Source: Shimia biformata (GTDB taxonomy: Bacteria; Pseudomonadota; Alphaproteobacteria; Rhodobacterales; Rhodobacteraceae). Taken from it: a DNA stretch of 64,000 bases. The DNA lies in assembly GCF_016888515.1 (NCBI RefSeq), contig NZ_JAFEJK010000001.1, forward strand, positions 2,079,475 through 2,143,474, read 5' to 3'. Below, piece by piece: positions 1 through 9,215 of this stretch; position 1 is the first letter of the stretch; each line of letters opens with the position of its first letter. The notes beneath the pieces were generated by a model. That model had not been told where the DNA came from, did no database searches, and saw nothing but the letters and a program-made list of their open reading frames with translations. The position numbers were made by a program, and so were the translations under genes.

Positions 1-37
1 CATCGAAATGGCTGAGACCCGAGGGATGATCCGCCAT
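1..37 (-). CDS. moaC: MoaC, molybdenum cofactor biosynthesis (N-terminus only)
   Basis: Only the first twelve codons lie inside the window; the gene runs off the left edge. They read [12 protein letters not shown], which matches the usual MoaC opening (a short variable stretch then L-[ST]-H-F-D). The A of its ATG is the last base of the trpC stop codon, so the two genes are translationally coupled. MoaC acts in the first step of molybdopterin synthesis, forming cyclic pyranopterin monophosphate together with MoaA. The trpC-moaC order is familiar from Rhodobacterales, which supports the call despite the short visible length. Confidence 0.7.
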   Translation of the reverse strand, partial: MADHPSGLSHFD

Positions 38-846
38 CAGAACCCCCCGGTCAGCGGGTTGGCCAGAAGGTTGCGGGTGGCGCGTTCGACGTCGTCCTGC
101 CGCATCAGGCTTTCACCGATCAGGAAGATACGCGCGCCATAGCGGGCCATATCCGCAAGGTCTTCGGGCGTGTTCAGACCGCTTTCCGAGACGATCACCC
201 GGTCGGCAGGCACCAGTTTCGACAGGGTGCGCGTGGTGTCCAGCGTGGTCTCAAACGTCTTGAGGTTGCGGTTGTTGATGCCGATCAGGTCGGATTTCAG
301 GTGCTGGGCGCGTTCCAGTTCCTCGGCGTCATGGACCTCGATCAGGACGTCCATGTCCCAGCTGCGGGCGGCGTCCTCAAGCTCAAGCGCCTGGGTGACG
401 CTGACGCTGGCCATGATGATCAGGATACAGTCCGCCCCCAGCGCGCGGGCCTCGGCGACCTGATAGGTGTCATACATGAAGTCCTTGCGCAGCGCGGGCA
501 GGCTGGTGGCATGGCGCGCCTCGGTCAGGAAGGGTTTTGCGCCCTGAAAACTGGGCGTGTCGGTCAGGACCGACAGGCAGGTCGCGCCGCCCGCCTCATA
601 GGCCTTGGCCAGGGTTGCGGGATCGAAATCTTCGCGGATCAGCCCCTTCGAGGGCGAGGCTTTCTTGACCTCGGCAATCAGCCCATACCCGGTGCGGCTG
701 GCCTGTTTCAGCGCCTCGCCGAAGCCGCGCGTCGGGCCGGCGGCGCGGGCCTCGGCCTCGACCGCCTCAAGCGGTTTGGCGGCCTTGTCCGCCGCGATTT
801 CCTCAAGCTTATAGGCCTTGATCTTGTCCAGAACCGTTCCGGTCAT
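37..846 (-). CDS. trpC: Indole-3-glycerol phosphate synthase
   Basis: Cytoplasmic TIM-barrel enzyme that decarboxylates and cyclises CdRP to indole-3-glycerol phosphate, the fourth step of tryptophan synthesis. The 269 residues are full length. Family motifs are in place: KKASPSKG at 61-68 with the catalytic lysine, LRKDF at 119-123, GINNRNL at 189-195 and SESG at 220-223. The start overlaps the stop of the upstream ung gene by four bases (ATGA) and the stop overlaps moaC by one base, so it sits inside a tight minus-strand operon. It is a stand-alone TrpC, not the TrpC-TrpF fusion of enterics. Confidence 0.97.
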   Translation of the reverse strand: MTGTVLDKIKAYKLEEIAADKAAKPLEAVEAEARAAGPTRGFGEALKQASRTGYGLIAEVKKASPSKGLIREDFDPATLAKAYEAGGATCLSVLTDTPSFQGAKPFLTEARHATSLPALRKDFMYDTYQVAEARALGADCILIIMASVSVTQALELEDAARSWDMDVLIEVHDAEELERAQHLKSDLIGINNRNLKTFETTLDTTRTLSKLVPADRVIVSESGLNTPEDLADMARYGARIFLIGESLMRQDDVERATRNLLANPLTGGF

Positions 847-1499
847 GCCCTCGTCCAGTTTATTGCGGGCTCACCACGGGCGGCAAGCCAGGTGTTGACG
901 CGCGAGAACGGTCGCGCTCCGAAGAAACCGCGCCGCGCCGACAGGGGCGAGGGATGCGCGGTTTCGATGATCAGGTGTTCGCCGCCATCTTTAGGCGATG
1001 ATATGTGACACGCAAGACCTTGCGCCTGTTTTCCCCACAAGAGAAAGGCGGTTGGCCGGGTTGCGACGCTGGCAACCACCTGTTCGGCAAGGCGCTGCCA
1101 GCCCAGCCGGGCGTGACCATTGGCCTCGCCTGCAGGAACGCTGAGGCAGGTGTTCAGCAACAGGACGCCCTGATCGGCCCAGAAGCGCAAATCGCCGTTA
1201 TCCGGTGCCGCGCCAAGATCGGACTGCAATTCTTTGAAGATATTGCCCAGCGATCGGGGCAGGGGGCGCACGTCGGGTTCCACCGAAAACGCCAGCCCAT
1301 GCGCATGGCCGGGGGTGGGATAGGGGTCCTGTCCCAGGATCACCACGCGCACCTTCTCAGGTGGGCAGCGCTCAAGCGCGGCAAAGCGTTGGTGGTCTGG
1401 GGGCAGGATTTCGCGGGTATCGGCTGCAAGCGCGGCGGCGATGCGGGGCATGTCGTCAGTGAAAAACGGCAGATGAGACCAGGCGGCGGGTGGGGTCAT
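843..1499 (-). CDS. ung: Uracil-DNA glycosylase, family 1
   Basis: Base-excision repair enzyme that removes uracil from DNA. The 218 residues carry the water-activating motif GQDPYP at 56-61, the downstream GHAHGLAFS, and the catalytic-histidine motif HPSPLSA at 182-188 followed by RRGFFG. The usual His after GQDPY is Pro here; I believe this variant is common in alphaproteobacteria and does not remove a catalytic residue. The gene lies between trpD and trpC and overlaps trpC by four bases, so a repair gene is embedded in the tryptophan operon. A 202-bp gap with a terminator-like repeat separates it from trpD, suggesting its own promoter. Confidence 0.95.
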   Translation of the reverse strand: MTPPAAWSHLPFFTDDMPRIAAALAADTREILPPDHQRFAALERCPPEKVRVVILGQDPYPTPGHAHGLAFSVEPDVRPLPRSLGNIFKELQSDLGAAPDNGDLRFWADQGVLLLNTCLSVPAGEANGHARLGWQRLAEQVVASVATRPTAFLLWGKQAQGLACHISSPKDGGEHLIIETAHPSPLSARRGFFGARPFSRVNTWLAARGEPAINWTRA

Positions 1500-1617
1500 T
1501 GGGTGAGGCCCAAATGTGTGCCGGGCAGTTCCCGACCGCGGGTGGGCGCCGAAACGGTTCCGAATTGCGCTTTATGTCGCGGCATATCTCTGATGTTGCT
1601 TTGAAATGGCAAGGTCG

Positions 1618-1650
1618 CAAAAGCGCCCGCCCGGGGGGCGGTCGGGCGCT
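1618..1650 (-). terminator. Terminator-like hairpin after trpD
   Basis: Read on the minus strand, an AGCGCCCG/CGGGCGCT stem (1643-1650 with 1622-1629) is followed directly by TTTT, about 50 bases beyond the trpD stop. This is the layout of a short intrinsic terminator. It is made from one end of a family B repeat, so the mobile-looking repeat seems to have been taken up as a transcript end between trpD and ung. Confidence 0.5.
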
Positions 1651-1656
1651 GCCCGG
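1621..1656. repeat. Family B palindromic repeat, copy 1 (partial)
   Basis: GC-rich element that aligns with the right half of the copy at 25851-25885 with one base inserted or deleted and one substitution over about 35 bases. Both contain AGCGCCCGCCC, a G-run, then CGGGCGCTGCCCG. The left arm and the GGGCG-AGAAG-CGCCC inner hairpin seen in the other two copies are missing here, so this copy is truncated or diverged. Confidence 0.75.
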
Positions 1657-1701
1657 CGGTGTCTGCGACACCTTGATTCCGGGCTTGGTGTTTCGCCGAC
1701 C

Positions 1702-2724
1702 TCACGCCGCGCCCGAGGTGACCTTGGCCAGTGCCTCGACCTTGGCTTTCGCCGCACCGCTGTCGATGCTTTCACGCGCTTTCTCGACACCGTCGCGCAG
1801 ATCGCTGGCGGCATCCGCCACCACCAGCGCAGCCGCCGCGTTCAGCAGAACCGCGTCGCGATAGGCGTTCTCGGCCCCGTCCAGCAGCGCGCGGAAGGCA
1901 TTTGCGTTCTCCTCGGGCGTGCCGCCGATGATCTGTTCGAACGGGCGCACGGGCAATCCGGCATCTTCGGGGTGCAGTTCGGCGTCGCGGATCGTGCCGT
2001 CGGTTTCCAGAGCCGAGACCCAGCTGACGCCGGAAATCGCCAGTTCATCGGTGCCGTCCGAGCCATGCACCAGCCACGCCCGTTCCGAGCCCAGCGTCTT
2101 CAGGGTTTCGGCCATCGGGCGGATCAGGTCGCGGGTGAAGGCGCCGGTCAGCTGCCGTTTCGCGCCCGCAGGGTTGGTCAGCGGGCCGAGAATGTTGAAA
2201 ATCGTGCGTGTACCCAGTTCGGCGCGCACCGGGCCGACATGGGCCATCGCCGGGTGATGCATGGGCGCCATCATAAAGGCGATCCCACAGGTTTTAAGCG
2301 CCTTTTCAACCACGTCCGGGCCAACCATGACGTTGATCCCCATCTGGGTCTGCACATCCGCCGTACCGGATTTCGATGACAGGTTGCGGTTGCCATGCTT
2401 GGCGACGGGCACCCCGGCCCCGGCGACGACAAAGGCCGTCGCGGTCGAGATGTTCAGCGTATGCTTGCCATCTCCGCCAGTGCCGACAATGTCCATGACC
2501 CCGTCCGGCGCGGCAACCTTGTTGCACTTGGCGCGCATCACGGCGGCGGCGGCGGCGTATTCATCCACGGTTTCGCCACGGGTGCGCAGCGCCATCAACA
2601 GACCCCCGATCTGGCTGGGGGTGGCTTCGCCGGTGAACAGGATCTCGAACGCGGTTTCCGCTTCTTCCCGTGTCAGCGGACGGTCGGCGGCAGCGCCGAT
2701 CAGCGGCTTCAGACGGTCGCTCAT
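1702..2724 (-). CDS. trpD: Anthranilate phosphoribosyltransferase
   Basis: Transfers the phosphoribosyl group of PRPP to anthranilate, the second step of tryptophan synthesis. The 340 residues are full length, with the PRPP-loop GTGGD at 81-85, NISTATAF just after, and KHGNR at 109-113. It starts inside the last codons of trpG (four-base ATGA overlap), so trpG and trpD are coupled. It is not fused to TrpG, unlike the enteric arrangement. A terminator-like hairpin lies beyond its stop, before ung. Confidence 0.97.
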   Translation of the reverse strand: MSDRLKPLIGAAADRPLTREEAETAFEILFTGEATPSQIGGLLMALRTRGETVDEYAAAAAVMRAKCNKVAAPDGVMDIVGTGGDGKHTLNISTATAFVVAGAGVPVAKHGNRNLSSKSGTADVQTQMGINVMVGPDVVEKALKTCGIAFMMAPMHHPAMAHVGPVRAELGTRTIFNILGPLTNPAGAKRQLTGAFTRDLIRPMAETLKTLGSERAWLVHGSDGTDELAISGVSWVSALETDGTIRDAELHPEDAGLPVRPFEQIIGGTPEENANAFRALLDGAENAYRDAVLLNAAAALVVADAASDLRDGVEKARESIDSGAAKAKVEALAKVTSGAA

Positions 2725-3314
2725 GCGGGTTCCCCCTGTCGTGTCGGCATCATGTCGAGAAAGTTCTTCAGCATCGCGTGGCCATGTTCCGAAGCAATGG
2801 ATTCGGGGTGAAACTGCACCCCCTGGATCGGCAGGTCGCGGTGTTGCAGCCCCATGATCGTGCCATCCTCAAGCCATGCGGTGACCTCAAGACAGTCCGG
2901 CAGGCTTTCGCGATCGACGATCAGCGAGTGATAGCGTGTCGCCTCGAACGGTGTGGGCAACCCGGCAAACACGCCTTTTCCGGCGTGATGCATGATCCCC
3001 ATCTTGCCATGCACGATCTCGTGGCAGCGCACCACCTTGCCGCCAAAGGCCTGACCGATGGTCTGGTGCCCAAGGCAGACCCCCATCAGCGGCGTTTTGG
3101 TTTCGGCTGCGGCCTCGGTCAGGGCAAGGCAGATGCCCGCCTGATCGGGATCACAAGGCCCCGGCGACAACAGGATACCGGCGGGGTTCAGCCCCATCGC
3201 GTCCTGCACCGTCAGCGCGTCATTGCGATAAACCGACACGTCGGCGCCAAGCTCGCCCAGGTAATGCACAAGGTTGTAGGTAAAGCTGTCATAATTGTCG
3301 ATCAGCAGGAGCAT
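2721..3314 (-). CDS. trpG: Anthranilate synthase component II (glutamine amidotransferase)
   Basis: Class I glutamine amidotransferase that feeds ammonia to TrpE. Of 197 residues, the oxyanion and nucleophile region SPGPCDP and GVCLGHQ place the catalytic Cys at 80, and HPES at 169-172 supplies the His-Glu pair. I start it at the ATG at 3314, giving [10 protein letters not shown], because GAAGGA lies seven bases upstream. The in-frame ATG nine bases earlier (3323) would sit directly on that ribosome binding site. First gene of trpG-trpD; its partner trpE is 2.4 kb away, separated by two plus-strand genes. Confidence 0.96.
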   Translation of the reverse strand: MLLLIDNYDSFTYNLVHYLGELGADVSVYRNDALTVQDAMGLNPAGILLSPGPCDPDQAGICLALTEAAAETKTPLMGVCLGHQTIGQAFGGKVVRCHEIVHGKMGIMHHAGKGVFAGLPTPFEATRYHSLIVDRESLPDCLEVTAWLEDGTIMGLQHRDLPIQGVQFHPESIASEHGHAMLKNFLDMMPTRQGEPA

Positions 3315-3464
3315 GGCCCACATCCTTCGCCAGACGTCAAAACAGGGTGGAGCCCAAGGCCCCGGTCGCGCTATACATGCTCAGGCTTGGCCCGGAGGGT
3401 CAAGAGGGGCAAGGGGGCCAAACCCCCGATCCAAGGCCGAAACCGGGCAAAGAGGGCAGAGCGC

Positions 3465-4901
3465 ATGTTTCGAGGATTGATACTGGGCATCATCTGGGGC
3501 GGATTGCTGGCCGCGATCGTTCTGGGCATGGCGTCGCTGATTGCGCCGCTTCCCGCAACTGTCGCGCCACAGACCACGGCGGCAAGCGGCACGTTGGGCG
3601 CGCTTGACGAAACGACGGGCGAGGTCGCGGCCGTATCCAAGGCTGACGACGCGGTGGCCGAGGGCGCGGCATCCGCTGTCACAACCCCGTCGCCGGAGGA
3701 TCAGCCGCTTGCCGACACCGCCTCGGCCCCGAAGCCGGAAACCGGCGGCGACGCGCAAACGATCCCCGCACCCGAGGCGGGCGGCGACGGTTCGGTCCCG
3801 GTCACGGCGGACGACCCGGTGACACCTCTGGTTCCGGCCACCTCAACCGCGCCGGGGGCCGCGGTGAACAAGGACGACCTTTCGATCACCACAAACCCCG
3901 ACCAGCCCAGCCCGCCGCCCGTGCCCGAAGTGGGCGCCTTTCCCGAAACACCCGGCATGACGGCACCCGAGGCAGATGACTCGGCCGAGTTGAAACCCGC
4001 CGGCACCGGTGCCGCGTCTCAGGGGGCTGAGGACACCGACAAGACCCCCACCGCAGAACGTGGCAACCCGCCTGCGCCGGGCGACGAAAACGCTTCGGTC
4101 CTGAAACCTGCGGGCAATCTGAAGGACAGTTTCCCCGACAAGGCCTCAAAGCGGCTGCCAACCGTCATTGACGACGCAACCGAAGACGCGGCAGCTGTGG
4201 AAAGCGCCGAGCCGATGGATGAAGCCGCGCGTCCGATTGACCGTTTTTCCCAGCCCTTCGACAATCCCGACGGCAAGCCGCTGATGTCGATCCTGCTGAT
4301 GGATGACGGCAGCGGCACGGCGCAGCTCGATGCGCTGGAAAGCTTCCCCTATCCCCTGACCTTTGCCATCGACACGCTGTCGCCTGACGCGACCCGGCGC
4401 GCCGCCGCCTATCGCGACAGGGGCTTCGAGGTGGTCGCCATGATCGACATCCCCGCCGGGGCCGCCCCATCCGACGTCGAGGTTGCGCTTGGCGCGCATT
4501 TGCAGGTTCTGCCCGAGGCGGTCGCGGTGATGGAAGGCATGGGCGATGGGTTGCAGGGCAATCGTGACCTGTCGGATCAGGTCTCGGACGTGCTTCTGGC
4601 GACAGGCCACGGGCTGATCCTGTTCCCGCAGGGGCTGGATACGGCGCGCAAGCTGGCCCAGCGCGACGGCGTGCCCGCCGCGACGGTGTTCCGCGACTTT
4701 GACAGCAAGAACCAGACCGCAACCGTGATCCGCCGATTCCTCGACCAGGCGGCGTTTCGCGCCGGGCAGGAAGGCGGGGTGATCATGGTCGGGCGTCTGC
4801 GCGAGGAAACGATTGCCGCGCTGCTTCTGTGGGCCTTGCAGGACCGTGCGACAACAGTGGCGCTTGCACCCGTCTCGGCTGTGTTACTGTCGGGGCAGTA
4901 A
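3465..4901 (+). CDS. Divergent polysaccharide deacetylase family protein (YibQ/DUF610-like)
   Basis: A 478-residue protein with one N-terminal membrane anchor (about residues 5-28), a long low-complexity Pro/Ala/Thr/Asp/Glu linker (about 30-265), and a C-terminal domain (about 275-475) matching the divergent polysaccharide deacetylase family: it opens with PLMSILLMDDGSG and contains PLTFAIDTLSP and FEVVAMIDIP. The layout suggests an inner-membrane protein with a periplasmic enzyme-like domain on a flexible stalk. Its substrate is not established. The start is the ATG with a GAGGG upstream; the reading frame extends further 5' but that part overlaps trpG in antisense and has no homologous look. 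Confidence 0.85.
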   Translation: MFRGLILGIIWGGLLAAIVLGMASLIAPLPATVAPQTTAASGTLGALDETTGEVAAVSKADDAVAEGAASAVTTPSPEDQPLADTASAPKPETGGDAQTIPAPEAGGDGSVPVTADDPVTPLVPATSTAPGAAVNKDDLSITTNPDQPSPPPVPEVGAFPETPGMTAPEADDSAELKPAGTGAASQGAEDTDKTPTAERGNPPAPGDENASVLKPAGNLKDSFPDKASKRLPTVIDDATEDAAAVESAEPMDEAARPIDRFSQPFDNPDGKPLMSILLMDDGSGTAQLDALESFPYPLTFAIDTLSPDATRRAAAYRDRGFEVVAMIDIPAGAAPSDVEVALGAHLQVLPEAVAVMEGMGDGLQGNRDLSDQVSDVLLATGHGLILFPQGLDTARKLAQRDGVPAATVFRDFDSKNQTATVIRRFLDQAAFRAGQEGGVIMVGRLREETIAALLLWALQDRATTVALAPVSAVLLSGQ

Positions 4902-4931
4902 ACTCTCGAGTCGCATGCTGAGGAGCCCGCC

Positions 4932-5732
4932 ATGCCCTTCCTCGACCTGAACGGAACCAGAATGCACTATACAGACACCGGCGGCGACGCCCCGGCGCTG
5001 GTGTTTTCCCACGGGCTGTTATGGTCGGGCGAAATGTTCGCCGCGCAGGTGGCGCATTTTCAGGACCGTTTCCGCTGTATCACCTTCGATCACCGCGGGC
5101 AGGGCAAAAGCGGCATCCCGGATTCGGGTTATGACATGGACACGCTGACCGAGGACGCGGCGGCGCTGATCACCCATCTGGGTGTGGAGCCCTGTCATTT
5201 CGTTGGCCTGTCGATGGGCGGGTTTGTCGGGATGCGGCTGGCGGCGCGGCGGCCCGAGATGATCCGCACGGTGACCCTTCTGGAAACCTCCGCCGATCCC
5301 GAGCCGCCGGAAAACGGGCCGAAATACCGGATGCTGAATTTCGTCGCGCGCTGGGTCGGGCTGCGGTTTGTCGCCGGTCGGGTCATGCCGATCATGTTCG
5401 GACAGGATTTTCTGACCGACCCCGCCCGCGCCGAAGAGCGCGCCCGCTGGCGGCGGGCCATGATCGCCAATGACCGCATCGGCATTACCCGCGCCGTGGT
5501 CGGGGTAATCGAACGCGAGGGCTGCACCGACCTTCTATCACAGATCAAACAGCCCGTCGGCATCGGTGTCGGGGATCAGGACGTCGCAACGGTGCCGCAG
5601 AAATCGGAACGCATGAAAGCCGCCATCAAAAGCGCGGACCTGACCGTGTTCACCGGCGCGGGCCATTCCTCGTCCATCGAGACCCCGGACCAAGTCAACG
5701 CGCTGATCGAACGGACCGTCGCGCGGGCCTAA
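4932..5732 (+). CDS. Alpha/beta-fold hydrolase
   Basis: A 266-residue cytoplasmic hydrolase of the 3-oxoadipate enol-lactonase-like group. The oxyanion region FSHGLLWSG (about 25-33), DHRGQGKS (53-60), the nucleophile elbow GLSMGG with Ser94, a GVGDQD acid region and GAGHSS with the catalytic His are all in order. A GAGGAG-type site precedes the ATG. It follows the deacetylase-like gene by 30 bases on the same strand and converges on trpE, so the pair interrupts the trp genes. The true substrate cannot be read from sequence; no catechol or protocatechuate genes are near. Confidence 0.85.
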   Translation: MPFLDLNGTRMHYTDTGGDAPALVFSHGLLWSGEMFAAQVAHFQDRFRCITFDHRGQGKSGIPDSGYDMDTLTEDAAALITHLGVEPCHFVGLSMGGFVGMRLAARRPEMIRTVTLLETSADPEPPENGPKYRMLNFVARWVGLRFVAGRVMPIMFGQDFLTDPARAEERARWRRAMIANDRIGITRAVVGVIEREGCTDLLSQIKQPVGIGVGDQDVATVPQKSERMKAAIKSADLTVFTGAGHSSSIETPDQVNALIERTVARA

Positions 5733-5744
5733 GGGCGCAAAACC

Positions 5745-7256
5745 TCAGCTGTTGCCGTTGCCGGTGAACCGCGCCGCGTCTGCGGCGGCCCGCCGGATGG
5801 CGTTCGATTTATGCACGGTTTCCATATATTCGGCCTCGGGGTCGCTGTCATAGACCACGCCGCCTCCGGCCTGAATGTAAAGCTTCTGGTCCTTCACGAT
5901 GGCGGTCCTCAGTGCGATGCACATGTCCATGTCGCCACCGGCGCTGAAATAGCCGACCCCGCCGCCATAGACGCCGCGTTTTTCCGGCTCCAGCTCGTCG
6001 ATGATCTCCATCGCGCGCACTTTCGGCGCGCCCGAGACCGTGCCCGCGGGCATCCCGGCAAAGAAGGCCGACAGCGCGTCCTGATCCTCGGCCAGTTCGC
6101 CGACCACGTTTGACACGATGTGCATGACGTGGCTGTAGCGCTCGATGATGAACTGTTCGGTCGGGCGCACGGTGCCGATCTTGGACACACGGCCCGTGTC
6201 GTTGCGCCCGAGGTCCAGCAGCATCAGATGTTCGGCCAGTTCCTTCTTGTCCGCCAGAAGGTCCAGCTCCAGCGCCTTGTCCTCTTCCGGCGTCGCGCCG
6301 CGCGGACGGGTGCCCGCGATCGGGCGGATCGTGACCTCGTTTCCGAAGACCCGGACCAGGATTTCCGGGCTGGCCCCGATCACCTGAAAGCCGCCGAAGT
6401 TGAAATAGAACATGAAGGGCGACGGGTTGGTGCGCCGCAGGGACCGATAAAGCGAGAAGGGCGGCAGCGGGAAGGCTTGGGTCCAGCGCTGCGCCGGGAC
6501 CACCTGAAAGATGTCGCCCGCGCGGATATAGTCCTTGGCCTTTTCGACCGCCGCCTTGTAGCCGTCCTTGGTGAAATTCGACACCGGCGGCGCGATCTCA
6601 TGCGCCTCGCCGATTTCGCGGCTGGCCTGGGGCAGGGCGCGCTCAAGGTCGCGCACCGCGTCCATCACCCGTTCAGCCGCCTGTGCATAGGCCGCGCGTG
6701 CCGACTGGCCCTCGCTGACCCAGGCCGGGCTGACCACCGTGACCTCTCCCTTCACGCCATCCAGCACCGCCACCACCGAGGGGCGCAGCATGCAGGCATC
6801 GGGCAGGCCCAGCGGGTCGGGGTTCACGTTCGGCAGGTGTTCGACCAGCCGGATCATGTCGTATCCCAGATAACCGAACAGCCCCGCCGACGCCTGCGGC
6901 AGGTCGTCGGGCAGGTCGATGCGGCTTTCCTCGATCAGGTCGCGCAGCGCGGTCAGCGGCGCGGCGTCCTGCGGCTCGAAGGCGGTGGCGTCATAGCGCG
7001 CCTGCCGGTTGATCCGCGCCTTTTCCCCGTGACACTGCCAGATCAGGTCGGGCTTCATGCCGATGATCGAATAGCGCCCGCGAACCTCGCCGCCGGTGAC
7101 CGATTCCAGCATGAACGCATCCTGCGCCGCGCCGGTCAGTTTCAGCATCAGCGACACTGGCGTATCAAGGTCAGCCGCCAGCCGCGTATAGACGATCTGG
7201 TTACGGCCCGCCTCGTATTCGGTGCGGAAGGCGTCGAAGTCGGGGATCAGGGCCAC
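5745..7256 (-). CDS. trpE: Anthranilate synthase component I
   Basis: Converts chorismate and ammonia (from TrpG) to anthranilate. The 503 residues contain the N-terminal tryptophan-feedback region (TPVSLMLKLTG and FMLESV) and the C-terminal chorismate-binding domain with ASPEILVR, PIAGTRPRG and FFAGMPAGTVSGAPKVRAMEI. It starts at GTG (7256): AAGGCG lies a proper distance upstream and no suitable ATG exists. It begins 12 bases after ppiD stops, so it should be co-transcribed with ppiD and not with trpGDC. I found no Trp-rich leader peptide ahead of it. Confidence 0.97.
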   Translation of the reverse strand: MALIPDFDAFRTEYEAGRNQIVYTRLAADLDTPVSLMLKLTGAAQDAFMLESVTGGEVRGRYSIIGMKPDLIWQCHGEKARINRQARYDATAFEPQDAAPLTALRDLIEESRIDLPDDLPQASAGLFGYLGYDMIRLVEHLPNVNPDPLGLPDACMLRPSVVAVLDGVKGEVTVVSPAWVSEGQSARAAYAQAAERVMDAVRDLERALPQASREIGEAHEIAPPVSNFTKDGYKAAVEKAKDYIRAGDIFQVVPAQRWTQAFPLPPFSLYRSLRRTNPSPFMFYFNFGGFQVIGASPEILVRVFGNEVTIRPIAGTRPRGATPEEDKALELDLLADKKELAEHLMLLDLGRNDTGRVSKIGTVRPTEQFIIERYSHVMHIVSNVVGELAEDQDALSAFFAGMPAGTVSGAPKVRAMEIIDELEPEKRGVYGGGVGYFSAGGDMDMCIALRTAIVKDQKLYIQAGGGVVYDSDPEAEYMETVHKSNAIRRAAADAARFTGNGNS

Positions 7257-7268
7257 GCGGGTTCGCCT

Positions 7269-9110
7269 TTACTGGAATTGCGCGTGAACTGCGTTCAGCG
7301 CCTGTTGGTTCAGGTTGATGTCGGACATGGCCTGAAGCGATTGTGCAAAGGCTTCGAAGATGTCCTGGCTCAGACCGGCCCCGACCTGTTCGTCGACCGA
7401 GGCGCGCAGGGCGGCGTTTTCCGGGTCGTCCAGATCGGCAGGCGATATACCGTCAAGCCGGATCACGAAGACCGCATCCTCGGAGGCTAGGCTGCGGGTT
7501 TCACCCGGCGCCATCTCGAACGCGGCCTCTACCAGAGACGGCGGCACGGCGGGAATGAAATCCGAGCGCATCAGCCCGGTTTCCTCAACCGCGGTCAGGC
7601 CAAAGGCGGCAAAATCGGCCTCGGTGCCAAGCTGCGTCACAAGGTTGTCCGCCACCGCATTCAGCGCCTCGACGGTGCGGATGCGTGTCATGTCCTCGGC
7701 CACCTGGTCGCGGACCTCGTCAAAGGGGATCGGCGCGGCCTCGGTGGTGCCATCCAGCCGCAGGGCGAAGATGCCGCCATCTTCCAGCGTCGCAACTTCC
7801 GGGAAGTCGCCTTCGGCGACCTGTTCGGCGGCGGCGCGGAAGGCTTCATAACCAGCAATGGCGTCCTCCGAGGCGGGGTGCCAGTCGATCTTTCCGATCT
7901 CAAGCCCTTCTTCCTCTGCCAGTTCCTCAAGCGTGGCACCGGCGGCCAGAAGGTCATCGACCGGCCCGATACGGGCATCGATCTCGCGACGGGCCTTGTC
8001 TGCGGCCAGTTCCTCGCGGATGTCGTCGCGGGCTTCTTCGAAAGTGGTGGTCTGGGCGGCCAGGATGCCATTGATGCGGAACAGGGCAGGGCCGAGGTCA
8101 GAATTGACCGGGCCGACGATCTCGTTCCCGGCGGCGGCAAAGACCGCCTCGGCCGCGTCACCCAGATCGACGCGGGACACGTCCCCCATGTCGACATCCG
8201 CCAGCGCCAGCCCGCGTTCCTCGACCAGCCCTTCAAAGCTGACCTCGCCGCGATCCAGACGGCCACGCGCGTCATCCGCTGCCGCCTGGTCAGCAAAGGC
8301 CAGCCGTTCGACAAGGCGGCGTTCGGGGGTGTTGAACTCATCCGCGCGCAGCTCATAAGCCGCCATCAGCGCGTCTTCGGCAATCTCGACCTCATCCAGG
8401 ATCATGTCCGGGGTCAGCAGAGCATAGGTGATCTGGCGCGTTGCGGGCTGCATGTAGCTGTCGATATTGGCGTCGTAATGCGCGCGCAGCTCGTCCTCGG
8501 TCGGGGTCGCAACCGGGGCTGCCAGCGTGGTTTCATCCAGCCGTGCCCAGGTGAAATCGCGCATCTCTCCGGCCCAGTTCAAAAGCGTATCGCTATAGGT
8601 CGAGGGCATCACCACCCCCGCCGCAACCGCGCCCTGCAACAGGGTGCGGACGGTGTCTTCGCGGATCGAATCCTCGAACTGGGATTCGCTCATGCCCGCC
8701 TGCTGCATGGCAAAGCGATAGGCCTCGCGGTCAAAGCTGCCATCGATCGACTGGAAGGCGGGAATTTCAAGCAATTCGTCGCGCAGGTTCTCATCGCCGA
8801 TCGACAGGCCCATGCGGTCGGTTTCGGCATCCATCGCGCGTTCCACCACGAGACGGCCCAGCACAACCCGGTCAAGCCCCAGCGTCTGCGCGGTCTGGAA
8901 GGAAATCGTCTGCCCGGTCTGGGCCGACAGCGCATTCAGCTCGTTCTGCACGGCGCGGGCGTATTCGTTGATGTCGATCTCCTTGCCGTTGACATCGCCA
9001 ACGCTCTGGACCGAGCCGCCAAGGTTGGTGACGCCAAAGCCGCCAAGCCCGAAGATCAGCATGGCCATGAGGATCCAGACCAAGGTTTTGGATGTATTGC
9101 CCTTCGACAT
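7269..9110 (-). CDS. ppiD: Peptidylprolyl isomerase / SurA-like periplasmic foldase (PpiD type)
   Basis: A 613-residue inner-membrane-anchored periplasmic chaperone. A short cytoplasmic start is followed by one membrane segment (about residues 9-28), then a SurA-N-like helical region (about 35-190), a parvulin-like PPIase region in the middle (about 230-360) and a long acidic C-terminal part. This is the PpiD architecture, helping newly exported proteins fold at the Sec exit. AGAGGG lies just before the ATG. Placement directly before trpE is familiar in related genomes. The parvulin domain looks divergent, so isomerase activity itself is uncertain. Confidence 0.85.
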   Translation of the reverse strand: MSKGNTSKTLVWILMAMLIFGLGGFGVTNLGGSVQSVGDVNGKEIDINEYARAVQNELNALSAQTGQTISFQTAQTLGLDRVVLGRLVVERAMDAETDRMGLSIGDENLRDELLEIPAFQSIDGSFDREAYRFAMQQAGMSESQFEDSIREDTVRTLLQGAVAAGVVMPSTYSDTLLNWAGEMRDFTWARLDETTLAAPVATPTEDELRAHYDANIDSYMQPATRQITYALLTPDMILDEVEIAEDALMAAYELRADEFNTPERRLVERLAFADQAAADDARGRLDRGEVSFEGLVEERGLALADVDMGDVSRVDLGDAAEAVFAAAGNEIVGPVNSDLGPALFRINGILAAQTTTFEEARDDIREELAADKARREIDARIGPVDDLLAAGATLEELAEEEGLEIGKIDWHPASEDAIAGYEAFRAAAEQVAEGDFPEVATLEDGGIFALRLDGTTEAAPIPFDEVRDQVAEDMTRIRTVEALNAVADNLVTQLGTEADFAAFGLTAVEETGLMRSDFIPAVPPSLVEAAFEMAPGETRSLASEDAVFVIRLDGISPADLDDPENAALRASVDEQVGAGLSQDIFEAFAQSLQAMSDINLNQQALNAVHAQFQ

Positions 9111-9215
9111 TCTGCCCTCTCTGACTAGCAGTGCAAAAACCTGTTCGCGGATGTCTAAGCGCTTGGCGCAGGGGGGGCAAGAGGCGCGGCGTGTTTTGCT
9201 TGGAAAGCTTTTGGA

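Noticed and set aside
2670-3464. The deacetylase-like frame stays open for 265 codons upstream of the chosen start
   Set aside because: That part is antisense to trpG and has the His/Gln/Arg-rich look of a GC-rich antisense frame; a membrane-anchor start with a ribosome binding site is present at 3465.
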